Of a stretch of 64,000 bases of DNA, positions 55,414 to 64,000 are shown piece by piece. The position numbers were made by a program, and so were the translations under genes. Within the stretch, counting starts at the first letter, position 1. Every line of letters starts with the position of its first letter. The notes under the pieces are model-generated. The model was given only the letters and a program-made list of their open reading frames with translations, was not told the DNA's origin and did no database searches. The DNA comes from Chlorella sorokiniana (lineage: Eukaryota > Chlorophyta > Trebouxiophyceae > Chlorellales > Chlorellaceae): assembly GCA_025917655.1 (NCBI GenBank), contig CP084608.1, positions 1,674,001 to 1,738,000 on the forward strand, in the 5' to 3' direction.

Positions 55414-58400
55414 ATGGCTGGGGAACCAGGAGGTGATCAGCAGGAGCAGGGAGGCTGGCTCTCGGGAGCGTGGAGCCTGGGGCAGTCTGTATACAATGCT
55501 GCCGCCAGTGCAGTCAACAGGTGGGTAAGAGAGGCACCTCACAAGCCACCCGCGCTTCGAACTGCATTAGAGGCGCTGCAGTTGAACCAGCCGAGGGCAC
55601 GAAAGGGCGGTCTCGGCTTTTCAATTGCATGGATGCATCGATTTCAATCTGTCAACAGCTTGTCGGGCTGGGATAGCTCGGTCCCTGAACGGCGGCATGC
55701 TGTTTGGGGGCCCACGCTTTTCGTGATGACTGATGGTGCAGCGTGATGGGTTATGACGATCTGAGCGTCGTCGACCCCACGGCGGGCGAGGCGACATCGG
55801 GGAAGGAGGCGGCTATCAGCGAGGTGAGCGCCGCCGCTGCCGCCGCCTGCTCGTGTTCGCTCTCGCATGCCCTTGGAACTCTTCCCTGGGCCATGCCTTA
55901 GGCCGCTGTGGAACCTGACATGCGTTGCGTGCCATGCCTTGTGCTGAGATGGACACATGCGGTGGCTGCGGCCTGCGCCAGCTTGCTCGGCGCCGCAGCT
56001 GCCCCACCTGCCTGCCGCTGCCGCCGCCCGCCTGCCCGCCCGCCAGGAGCGCGCCAAGGCCTTCAGCTCCTACCGCGACTACCTGGGCAAGGACATCACC
56101 TCCCTGGTCATCCTGCCGGTGTGGATCATGCAGCCCTTCACCATGCTCCAGGTGGGTGCGGCGGCGGCAGCGGAGGCCACCGGCGCCTGCCCTCCCTCCC
56201 TGCGCTGCGCTGCCTAACGCGCTTGCTGGCCGCCGCCGCTCCCCGTGCCCCTACCCTCTAACAGCACACACACACGCACACACACACACACACACACACA
56301 CCGTGCATGCCCCCCCCGCAGTGCATGGGCGAGCTGATGGAGTACACCGACTTGCTGGACAAGGCCGCCGCCACCGAGGACCCGTACGAGCGGTGGGTGT
56401 GGCTGTATGGTGTGTGTGTGTGGAGGGTAGGGGTCGCACGCGACCTGCGTTCATGTGCTTGTGCTGGCAGCTTGATGGATGAGCGTTAAGGGGGCTGCGT
56501 GCTCTGTTCAAGGGGAGGGGTGGCGGGCAGTTGAGCGCAGGCCAGGCGGGGGCGTGGGCCCAGCGCTCGCCCCGCTGCGGCGGCTGGGCGCTGCGGGGCC
56601 TGCGCAGGCCGGCCGGGCCGGGCGCCCATGCAGGCGCAGCTCTCCCCCTCCCGCCAAGGGCCCCACCGCGTGCGCCGCCTCACCCTCCCCGCAGGCTGGC
56701 GTGGGTGGTGGGGTTCACCATGGGGCCCTTTGGCACCATCGAGCGCCCCTGGAAGCCCTTCAACCCCATCCTGGGGAGACCTTCGAGTACGGCAAGGCCG
56801 ACCGCAGCCTCAAGTACATCGCGGAGCAGGTGGGGAGGGGCGCAGGGCGGGGGCGCCCGCCGGCTCCTTGGAGCGGCGGCGCCTGTGCTGCAAAGATGCG
56901 GGGAGGGAGGCCGGCCTGGCGCGTGTTCTTTTGGCCCGTACGCGACCCGCAGGCGCTCCGCTCAGCCTCTTGCCCTCAACCCCCGCCAGCTCCTCCGACC
57001 GCCCCCTCCCTCTGCCCCCCCCAACATCCCCCACCCACCCACCCACGCAGGTGAGCCACCACCCCCCATCGGGGCGGGGCACGGCGAGACGGAGCTGTGG
57101 ACCTACGACCTGGTGTCCGCCCCCAAGACCAAGTTCCTGGGCAACTCGGTGGAGGTGTACCCCATCGGTGGGGGGGAGGGGGGACTGGGGGCTGGGTGGG
57201 TGCCTGTGGGTGCGGCTGTGTGTGGTGGTGTCTGGGTGTGCCTGTTTGTGTCTATGGGGGGATTGACGTTCACGTGTGGGGTGGGGAGCTTCCATTATTG
57301 CATGCGGCGGTGAGTTGGGGGCAGGCTGGCCTCCTGCTCTGCTGAGGTCCCACAGGGCAGAGTTAGAAGCCCGTTGCTGTGCTGGAGTGGTTCCTTGTGG
57401 ATGGCACCCCCTGGGATCAACAACCTCCCCCGTCCCCACACGCCGCTGCGCGCAGGGCGCACCCGCATCCGGCTGAAGACCACGGGGAGGTGTTCAGCCT
57501 GGTGCCGCCCACCTCCAAGGCCAACAACGTCATCCTGGGTGCGGGGGAGGGGGTGGGAAGGGAGGGGAGGGAGGCAGCCAGGGTTCCCACCATTTTCTGT
57601 AGCGGCAATGGAGGCACGGGCAGGGCACCCGCGTGCCTGGCCGCCGTGCATGCCCTCCCGCTGCCGCGGCTGGCGCTCCGCGCAGAGGCGCCGCCCTGCC
57701 TCCCGGCTGCTGCCTGCCTCCGCTGACACCCCACCTGGGTGCCCTCCGCCCCGCCCAGGCAAGACGTGGATCGACACCTACGGCGACTACACGCTGCTCA
57801 ACGCCACCACCGGGGCCAAGGCCTACATGTACTTCCAGCCCTGCGGCTGGTTTGGGGCAGGGCGGTATGAGGTGGGGGACGGTATGAGGGGCGGGGCGGG
57901 GCGAGGGGCGGGGCCGCCATCCCCACCTCCCTTCCACCCCCTGCCAGCCCGCACGCTCGCGTCGGCGTCGCCGCTGCTCGCTGCACGCTGCATGCCAGCT
58001 GCCTTTTGTGCAAGGCACGGGGCTCCCAGGCACTGTCTCACTGTTGTCATCCGCGCCGGCTGTGTGTGCTGCCCCTGCCCCCGCCCTCCACCGCAGATCA
58101 GCGGCACCATCAGCAAGGAGGACGGCACCCCGGTGTACAAGCTGCAGGGCAAGTGGAACTCGCACCTGGATGCGTTCAAGTGCGACGCCGACGGCGAGCC
58201 GCTGGAGGGGGAGGAGCCGCTGCGGCTGTGGACGGTGAGGGGCCAGCCAGCGGGGCCAGGGGAGGGCAGCGGGCACACAAACTGGGGGTTACGCCAGCAG
58301 GGAAGGGGGAGGCGGGGGGGGAACAGCAGCGCGTGGGCAGGCTGCCCAGCCGTTGCAGCTGAACTGCAGGAGTTGCGACACAGAGGCACCCATCTTTGCG

Positions 58401-59761
58401 GCCCCACGGCGTCTGCCTGCAGCGGCTCAGCCGCCGGGCTGCCCTCCCAACTGCTTGCCCGCCGCCCCGCTGCCTGCAGTGCACCGAGAAGCCGGCGGAC
58501 GACCCGTACGGCTTCACCCACTTTGCCCACACCCTCAACTCCTGCGGCGGCGGCATCAACCCGCTGCCCTCCGACTCGCGGCGCCGCCCCGACCGCGCGC
58601 TGCTGGAGCTGGGCAGCTCCTCGGGTGGGGCAGGGGGCGGCGGGGGCGGGCGGCTGTGTTTGGGTGCGAGGATGACGCCCCTTGGGGCAGAAGGCTTTGT
58701 GTGCGCATGCTGCCCTGCCCCCGGCGTGAAGGTCCTGCTGCTGCGCCTTGCCTGCGTGCCTGTGCCGCCCCAGAGGCGGCTGTGGCCAAGTACAACCTTG
58801 AGGAGATGCAGCGGGCGGAGCGCAAGGTGCGGGCCGCTGAGCATGTCGTGCAGGGCTTCCTGCGGGAAATGCGCACTCCCCTGGTGGCAGCGCTCCTTGT
58901 GATGGGGGTGACTGCGGTGGTGGGCGGCGCCATCTCGTGCTGGGTAATCCAGGCTTCCCAATTTTGGTATCCAAGTCTGCAATGCCCTTCCATCTTGGCA
59001 TCCAGGCTCCCAATCATGGTATCCAGGTCTTTAACGCTCTTCGCAATCTTGGTATCCAAGTCTGCAATGCTCTTCGCAATCCTGGTATCCAAGTCTGCAA
59101 TGCTCTTCTGCCTATCTTCAGTGCAAAGGACAAGCTTGACCAGCTTGACCCAGCACGAGAGAGGCAGAAAAGCATTGAAGACTAAAATACCAGGATTGCG
59201 AAGAGCATTGCAGACTTGGATACCAAGAAGTCTTGGGCAGAGCGTTGCAGACCTCGGTAATCAGATTGGGAGCCTGGTTGCCAGGATTAGAATGGCTGCT
59301 CCCGGCTGACGGTGCCTTGCGCGGCCCCCAGAAAACAAGGCTCCCGCGACTTGTTCCCTCGTTTTGCGTTGTCCAACGCACCCGCCCTGCCCCGCTCACG
59401 CTGCCTGCCGCAGGAGCGCGAGAAGCGCGGCGAGGAGTGGAAGCCGCGGTGGTTCAAGCCGCTGCCCGCCGATGCGGGTGCGCTCGGGCGCTGCTCCCCT
59501 GGCCCCTGCTTGGTCTGCCGCCCATGCACACCGTCATTCCAATCTTGGCTGGGCAGCGGTGTGCGGTGCCCTGCACCCCTCTGTTCTTTCCTCTCTGCTT
59601 CTTCGCAACTGGTCGGTTGCTGTTTGACGTACCAGCCCCCGACCGCCTTCCCTCCCCCACACCCCCACACCGCCCCCACCCCCGCTGCAGAGTTGCTGCC
59701 GGGAGAGTACAGCAACGAGGAGTGCCCCCAGTTTGAGTTCACCGGGAGTACCTGCAGATGA
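55414..59761 (+). CDS. Oxysterol-binding protein-related protein (short ORP, no PH domain)
   Basis: Lipid-transfer protein of the OSBP/ORP family (plant ORP3-like, lacking a PH domain). The ATG at 55414 gives [20 protein letters not shown], then [20 protein letters not shown]. The ORD follows: [80 protein letters not shown] (family fingerprint), [94 protein letters not shown] and [17 protein letters not shown]. The end has [12 protein letters not shown] and [17 protein letters not shown], then [12 protein letters not shown]. About twelve exons. One base is missing in each of GETFEYG (near 56773) and SHHPP (near 57063). The intron at about 58828-59413 contains an inverted repeat. The last few residues are uncertain. 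Confidence 0.9.
56265..56302 (+). repeat. CA microsatellite in an ORP intron
   Basis: A (CA)n tract with one G interruption, in the intron before the [14 protein letters not shown] exon. Smaller GT-rich tracts occur in neighbouring introns. Confidence 0.85.
58950..59290. repeat. Imperfect palindrome of 33-nt repeats in an ORP intron
   Basis: Units beginning GGTATCCAAGTCTGCAATGC recur every 33 nt at 59018, 59051 and 59084, with diverged units before. A perfect 37-nt inverted repeat pairs 59049-59085 with 59190-59226, and outer parts also match in inverted orientation. On the minus strand the left arm encodes 11-residue repeats, such as [11 protein letters not shown] and [11 protein letters not shown], a coiled-coil-like pattern. 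The right arm encodes the same on the plus strand. The centre (59110-59185) is not repeated. It lies wholly within the intron before [13 protein letters not shown]. It may be a foldback-type element or a captured piece of a repeat-protein gene. Confidence 0.75.
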
Positions 59762-60387
59762 GGCGCGCGCCCGCCCTCCAAGTCGGAAGGTGGGCGGGCC
59801 GGTGTTTCCTTTACGCACTGTGTCATGACGGCGCCAGCCGCGTGCACGTAGCGCAGAACTGCACCAGCCCTGCGATCCTTGCATGCGCTTCCCCCTTGCA
59901 CTGTGCAGAGGAGGTGCAGGGCGCGGGTTTCGCCCCTTGGAGCTTCCCGGACATGCACTCGAAACTTGGGCGGGAGTCGGAGCGCTGAGGTGCGACAGTC
60001 GCGGCACACCCGGCCGCATGATTCCCCTTGTATCCATTCTTGAGAGTGCGGAACGCGGTTAGGTTACAGTGATGCCGGGGATCAGAAGTACAAAGAATGA
60101 AGGGCATGGATGCAGTGATTTGTCGGCATGAAAAGCGGGGATGCGTGTGCGCATCCTGAATGAAAGCCTGGAATCAAATGCTGAAGGAATGGGAGATGAA
60201 ACCAAACAGAGGAGAGTCCCAAAAAACACGTGCTGCAAAGCTTGCTGTTTGTTGGAACAGGGCTTGTATCAGGAGGAGGAAGGAAAAGCTCGGCTGCTGA
60301 GCTCCTCTGAGCAGCTGGAAGACAGGGCTGCCCGCCCGTCCTCAGCGCAGGTGGAGCAGGCCGGAGCAGCCAGTACTGCCGACTGGC

Positions 60388-60941
60388 TCAAGCAGACTCG
60401 TCTGCTGCCTGCTGCTGCACGGTATCCGCTCCAGCAGCCTGGCCCCACATGTGCCAGGACTCTGCGTGCCAGCCGTCAATGACATTGTGGTCGCCCACGG
60501 CGTCGTCCCAGCCAATGTTGTGCTGCGGCAGCCGAGGGCGCAGGGCCATAGCGCGCAGGAACGCCATATCGGCGACTGTGAGACCCCCGCTGTTGGAGTG
60601 TGGGGCTTCACTGCAGGAGATATGCAGGGAAGGACATGCAAGTTTGTCCCTAAGGCCTGATTGGGCCAAACTCACGCACACCACGAGTGCGCGGGCGCTT
60701 GGGCGCCGGCGCTTGACAAGATAACGGTTGAGGGCGGGCTGCTTGCAGCCGCAGCATGGTACACTGTGCCATTTAGGTTGTCCGGCAGCTGGAGAAAAGT
60801 GCACCTGGAGTTGTTGCTGACGACGTCGTCAGCGCTTGCAGCCACTACCACTGCCCTCCGCATTGGCCGCTCCGGGACTCCTTTGCGCGTTTTAATGCTC
60901 AGACAAGGCCTCGCAGATGAGGCGAGAAGCGTTGCGCCCAT
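60388..60941 (-). CDS. Small putative plastid protein, unknown
   Basis: I do not recognise the family. The ATG at 60941 gives MGATLLASSARPCLSIKTRK to about RRAVVVAASA, which looks like a chloroplast transit peptide ending at an AxA site. The mature start is DDVVSNNSRCTFLQLPDNLN. After an intron (acceptor near 60612) comes EAPHSNSGGLTVADMAFLRA, MALRPRLPQHNIGWDDAVGD, HNVIDGWHAESWHMWGQAAG and a Gln/Ala tail. The W/H/N-rich final part looks like a structured, conserved domain. The splice phase is not fully resolved, so residues at the junction are uncertain. It converges on the ORP gene, with more than 600 bp of unassigned 3' sequence between (59762-60387). Confidence 0.5.
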
Positions 60942-61898
60942 GATGCGGATGGCTCAAAGTGTCGGGAGTTGCTGTTGAGCAAAAAAGGGATGAGGATGAT
61001 GAAACAAGGCTTCTAAAGCGTTGAAATGTCCACGAAAACCGTGGCACGTGATTCATGGCGGTTGCTCTGCGCTGCAGGCTGCATGCTAGCACACGCCGCG
61101 AGCGCCCGAACCATGCGCAGCGGGTGCCCCTGGCCCGCAAATCCTGCAGCCAGCCTTATTTCTGTGATACCTGGTCTATTGATAACTCGTTGTTGACTGG
61201 GTGATTCCTCGAGTTTAAGTCCTGCACGTGAAAGAGGAGCGCATCAAGGCGACAGCCACGGCTCGACACCCAGGAGCCTGCTGCCGCCAAGACGCATAGT
61301 GTTGCTGTTGGCTGGGCGCATTCACAGGAAGCAAGAGCCACCTGCCGTGCTATGATGAAATGCAATATTGGCAGTAATGCCGATGCACATGTTGGCACCT
61401 TGCCCTGCAGCGCTCGTGCAGCGTCTGCATCCGTGGAAATCCACAGATTCCTCGCCACAGGCGCACTAAGCAGCTGATGTATGCTTGGAAACGTGCAGCC
61501 GGCAAAAGGCAACCGCCCTTGCAGAGTTCCATCCGCCAGCAAGGTCCCCAGGTTCGCGTTGTTGGTGGGATGGTGTCCCGACCATCAACCGTCATCTGCC
61601 ACGGCAAGATGCCTGCTTTGACTTGCTTGTCCCATGGGCAGACCTGGAGCCGGTGCCGCGAGCCGTCGCTGCCTTGCAGGCCAGCACCGGAGCGGAGGGC
61701 GACGACGGCAACGGCAGCGGCCAGGCCGCTGGGTGCCGGCGGCGGTACGTGCAGCAGCAGAGGCAACAACTGAACCGATGCCAGCGGTGTTGGGGGACAT
61801 AGCCGGGCAGTGCCAGCTGGACATACATCACTGGTGCTGTCTGCAGTCGACATCCGTGGCGCCAGCAGCAAGTGCTTACAGCAGAGGGGCAGCAGGGC
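60942..61898. other. Unassigned stretch with a possible minus-strand exon
   Basis: 957 bp between two minus-strand genes. On the minus strand about 61370-61540 reads LADGTLQGRLPFAGCTFPSI followed by HQLLSAPVARNLWISTDADA, which has protein-like composition. I could not link it to a family or to flanking exons. The remainder shows nothing but low-complexity frames. Confidence 0.3.
61876..61880 (-). promoter_or_regulatory. TGTAA poly(A) signal of the TMEM208 gene
   Basis: TTACA on the plus strand (TGTAA on the minus) lies 19 nt beyond the TMEM208 stop. Confidence 0.45.
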
Positions 61899-63008
61899 TC
61901 ATCGGCGTGCCGCGAACTTGGCGCTCCTCGCCGCCTGCCGCTCCTTCTTCTCGCGGCGCTTGCGGTCAGCCTCCGATTCCGGCAGGTCGGCAAGCTTCGG
62001 CTGGTTCTGATGGGGGCAGCAGCAGGCATGGCAGCCAGGCCGTCAGGTGGAGGAGAGCATTTCGTGTCAGCTCCACGCGTGGTGGCACTGATTGCAGCGG
62101 GCAAACACTGGCAGGCCTGCCAGACTTACCCAGTATGGGATCAGAACCTTGGTGGCGAGCATGTAGAGGGCGTAAGCCGGGATCTGCAGCAGGACCTCGA
62201 CAAACCGCCATGAACTGGCTGCCCATGTGCCCCCCGCCGAACTGGTGGTTCAAAGAATGCCGCCAGCTGCCGTGACGCAGCGGCACAGCAGCAGCACGCT
62301 TTGCCGCTACACAGGCAGGGACCGCATCAGCGACGCAGCCGGCGCTTGTGTGAGTGTGGAGCGGTGGCGGCGGCGGCCGCGGGCTGCCCGGCGCACCAGC
62401 AGGAAGGCGAGCCATGCGTAGTCGGTGGCGCAGCCCGCCAGCTGCACAAAGGCGGCAATGTAGAGGACGTCGTGGAAGTAGGACAGCACGCCGCCCACGC
62501 TGAGGTCCTGCCCGCTGAACACCAGCTCGCCGCCCGCGCCGTACACACGGGGCTGCGCAGAGAGCGCGTTGGGAGGTGGAGGGAGAGGGCACACGGTATC
62601 GTTCAGCCTTGTGCTGCTGCGAGAGTGTGGCCAGCGCAAGGTCAGCCAGGATCGCGACGAATGCAAGCAGGGCGTTCGCTCACAGAGCGCTTGGCTGATG
62701 AAGTGGTAGCAGGCGCCGTAGACGGCGGCGTCAGCAGCCAGCCTGTCCAGAGCAGCTTGCCGGCGCTGCTACCTCGGAGCAGCAGTCGGATCACTAAAAA
62801 GGATACCTGTAGGTGCCAGGAGCAGGCCAGGGCGCAGGCAGGCAGCTGTGACCATCACCACTCCGGCACCATCAAACGGTTGCTCTTTGAAGCAGCCTTG
62901 ACTGCATGGATCATTTGTCGCTCACATTCGCTACCACAATCAGCAACTGAAGCCTCTGCAAGTGCTTCCTGTTCTCTTCAAGACGTCTCTTGTCCCCCCT
63001 TTCGCCAT
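61899..63008 (-). CDS. TMEM208: TMEM208 / SND2 family ER-targeting protein
   Basis: ER membrane protein of the SRP-independent (SND) targeting pathway. The ATG at 63008 gives MAKG, then DKRRLEENRKHLQRLQLLIV and VAN up to a donor. The next exon has FLVIRLLLRGSSAGKLLWTG and AADAAVYGACYHFISQAL. Next: GGELVFSGQDLSVGGVLSYF, HDVLYIAAFVQLAGCATDYA and WLAFLL, then VEVLLQIPAYALYMLATKVL with IPYW. The last exon gives NQPKLADLPESEADRKRREK, KERQAARRAKFAARR and a stop at 61899. Four hydrophobic spans and the basic C-terminus match human TMEM208. As read, the frame slips by one base in the six-C run at 62994-62999 and again within the second exon near 62740-62750. Confidence 0.85.
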
Positions 63009-63381
63009 TTCGTTCTCTTGGGTAGTGATATTGTGCCCCGCAAGCTGCAACAAGTGGAGCCGCCCTTTGGTGCCGAGCTGGCACGAGCCTGTCGGGTGGT
63101 CGCAACATCTGTTCGTCGTGCATTACAGCATGGATCAACTGCAATGTCATCCATTAAATTACATACAATTGAATGTTTCTCCGTGCATTGATTGTTATTG
63201 TAGCTCTCCTTTGAGGAACAAGTTGGCTTGAGCCGCCGCTAGCGGGTGCAAAGGCATCAATCTGCTCGCTCTGAAGCAATTTCTGCTGCCTGGGCGCAGC
63301 AAACCACGCCTGCAGGCTGCCTGCGCACCCGCATGGGGAGCCGCCGACGCCCGGCGGCGGCAGCAGCAGCAGCACGGCGCC
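63009..63381. promoter_or_regulatory. Divergent promoter, TMEM208 / RNA pseudouridine synthase
   Basis: 373 bp between divergent starts, with an AT-rich centre (63130-63200) that may hold both core promoters. No specific box named. Confidence 0.35.
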
Positions 63382-64000
63382 ATGGCGGGCCCCCCGCGAG
63401 CCAAGGCCCTGTCAGAGGATGAGGGTCGGATCCTGATGCAGGCGCTGGCAGTGCCGCCCATCCCTGGCTTCCAAGGCCCGGGTGCTAGAGTGGAGCATGT
63501 GCTGGCGCCGCGGGACGGCCAGCTGTCGGAGGTGGTGACCGAGGCGTTGGGCCTCCCACAGGCAAGCCCCGTTCTCCCCGCCCTCTCCCTGTTGCCCCTG
63601 TCTTCTTTGCGGCGCGCACACTGCATGGGTGAAACAAAGGGTAAAGGCAAGGGATTGCCAGCGCAGATCAAAAGGAAAGGGGCCACATGCCGCCGCTCTG
63701 AAGCCCCTCCCTGCCCCCACCCCCTGCTCAGGGCGCCGCCGAGCTGCTGCTGCGGTTCGGCGCCATCCACACCTGCCCCGTGCCACCTGCGCTGCCCCCG
63801 CCATCCTGGCCGGCATGAGCCCCGAGGCGGCGGTGCGGGTGCAGCAGACGCGTGAGGAGGCGCTGCGCCGGGCGGGCACCAGCGTGAGCGCGCGCGGCTG
63901 CAGGCGCCTGCGTGCACTGCCGGCCCTGCCATGCATCAGCCGCTCCTCCCTCACAGAGTCGTGCGTGGCCAGAACCACTGGCGGCACCCTTCCTCCCTCT
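63382..64000 (+). CDS. Probable RNA pseudouridine synthase, 5' part only
   Basis: The gene runs off the window. The ATG at 63382 gives MAGPPRAKALSEDEGRILMQ, ALAVPPIPGFQGPGARVEHV and QLSEVVTEALGLPQ. After an intron of about 170 nt comes GAAELLLRFGAIHTCPVPPA, then ILAGMSPEAAVRVQQTREEA and LRRAG. The FGAIHxCPVPP block followed by an Arg/Gln-rich helix resembles the start of plant RluA-type RNA pseudouridine synthases (At4g21770 group). The catalytic RLD motif would lie beyond the edge, so this rests on the N-terminal part alone. One base appears to be out of frame near 63780-63800. The alternative is an unrelated plastid protein. Confidence 0.4.

Noticed and set aside
58950-59290. A CRISPR-like or prokaryotic repeat array
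   Set aside because: Units are contiguous with no unique spacers, partly inverted, and lie in a eukaryotic intron.

Overview
This window looks like nuclear DNA from a Chlorella-type green alga (Trebouxiophyceae). It is GC-rich, its genes are split by many short GT-AG introns and a few GC-AG introns, and TGTAA poly(A) motifs follow several genes. The gene set is plant/green-algal: a chloroplast UPF0426 protein, a thylakoid-lumen pentapeptide protein, a bacterial-type HU protein, RbfA, expansins and a Ser/Pro-rich cell-wall glycoprotein. There is no prokaryotic operon structure. I placed exons by homology and splice consensus, so outer gene limits are firmer than internal exon edges.

Layout: 0.5-2.8 kb RRP45 (RNA exosome); 4.0-5.5 kb one-repeat MYB (minus); 5.5-5.9 kb small orphan (minus); 6.2-6.6 kb UPF0426; 6.8-9.4 kb Acinus-like splicing protein (minus); 9.7-10.8 kb ubiquitin-eS31 fusion; 11.1-12.6 kb steroid 5-alpha-reductase; 13.0-15.6 kb expansin (minus); 16.5-18.4 kb RPF2; 18.6-24.4 kb long-chain acyl-CoA synthetase with a triplicated exon; 24.9-28.3 kb tRNA pseudouridine synthase (minus); 28.5-33.1 kb secreted proline-rich glycoprotein (minus) with duplicated 3' sequence; 34.1-37.4 kb double-module expansin (minus); 37.7-39.1 kb lumenal pentapeptide protein (minus); 39.4-41.6 kb purple acid phosphatase-like protein (minus); 41.8-44.6 kb BTB-BACK-kelch; 45.0-45.8 kb HU; 46.4-48.1 kb RbfA (minus); 48.7-54.0 kb CRAL-TRIO protein with a C-terminal membrane anchor; 54.5-55.3 kb bZIP; 55.4-59.8 kb ORP; 60.4-60.9 kb orphan (minus); 61.9-63.0 kb TMEM208/SND2 (minus); 63.4 kb to the end, the start of a probable RNA pseudouridine synthase.

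Themes: ribosome and RNA work (RRP45, Acinus, eS31, RPF2, PUS1, RbfA, RNA pseudouridine synthase), extracellular matrix (two expansins, proline-rich glycoprotein, phosphatase) and lipid metabolism or transfer (5-alpha-reductase, LACS, CRAL-TRIO, ORP). Neighbours often share short head-to-head or tail-to-tail spacers.

Two points matter most. First, the LACS gene carries three tandem, diverged, phase-matched copies of the exon that follows the AMP-binding P-loop, a layout that fits mutually exclusive splicing. Second, at least ten conserved genes are one base short, nearly always inside a G or C run. This points to homopolymer under-calling in the assembly rather than real mutation, and any gene model from this sequence should allow for it.
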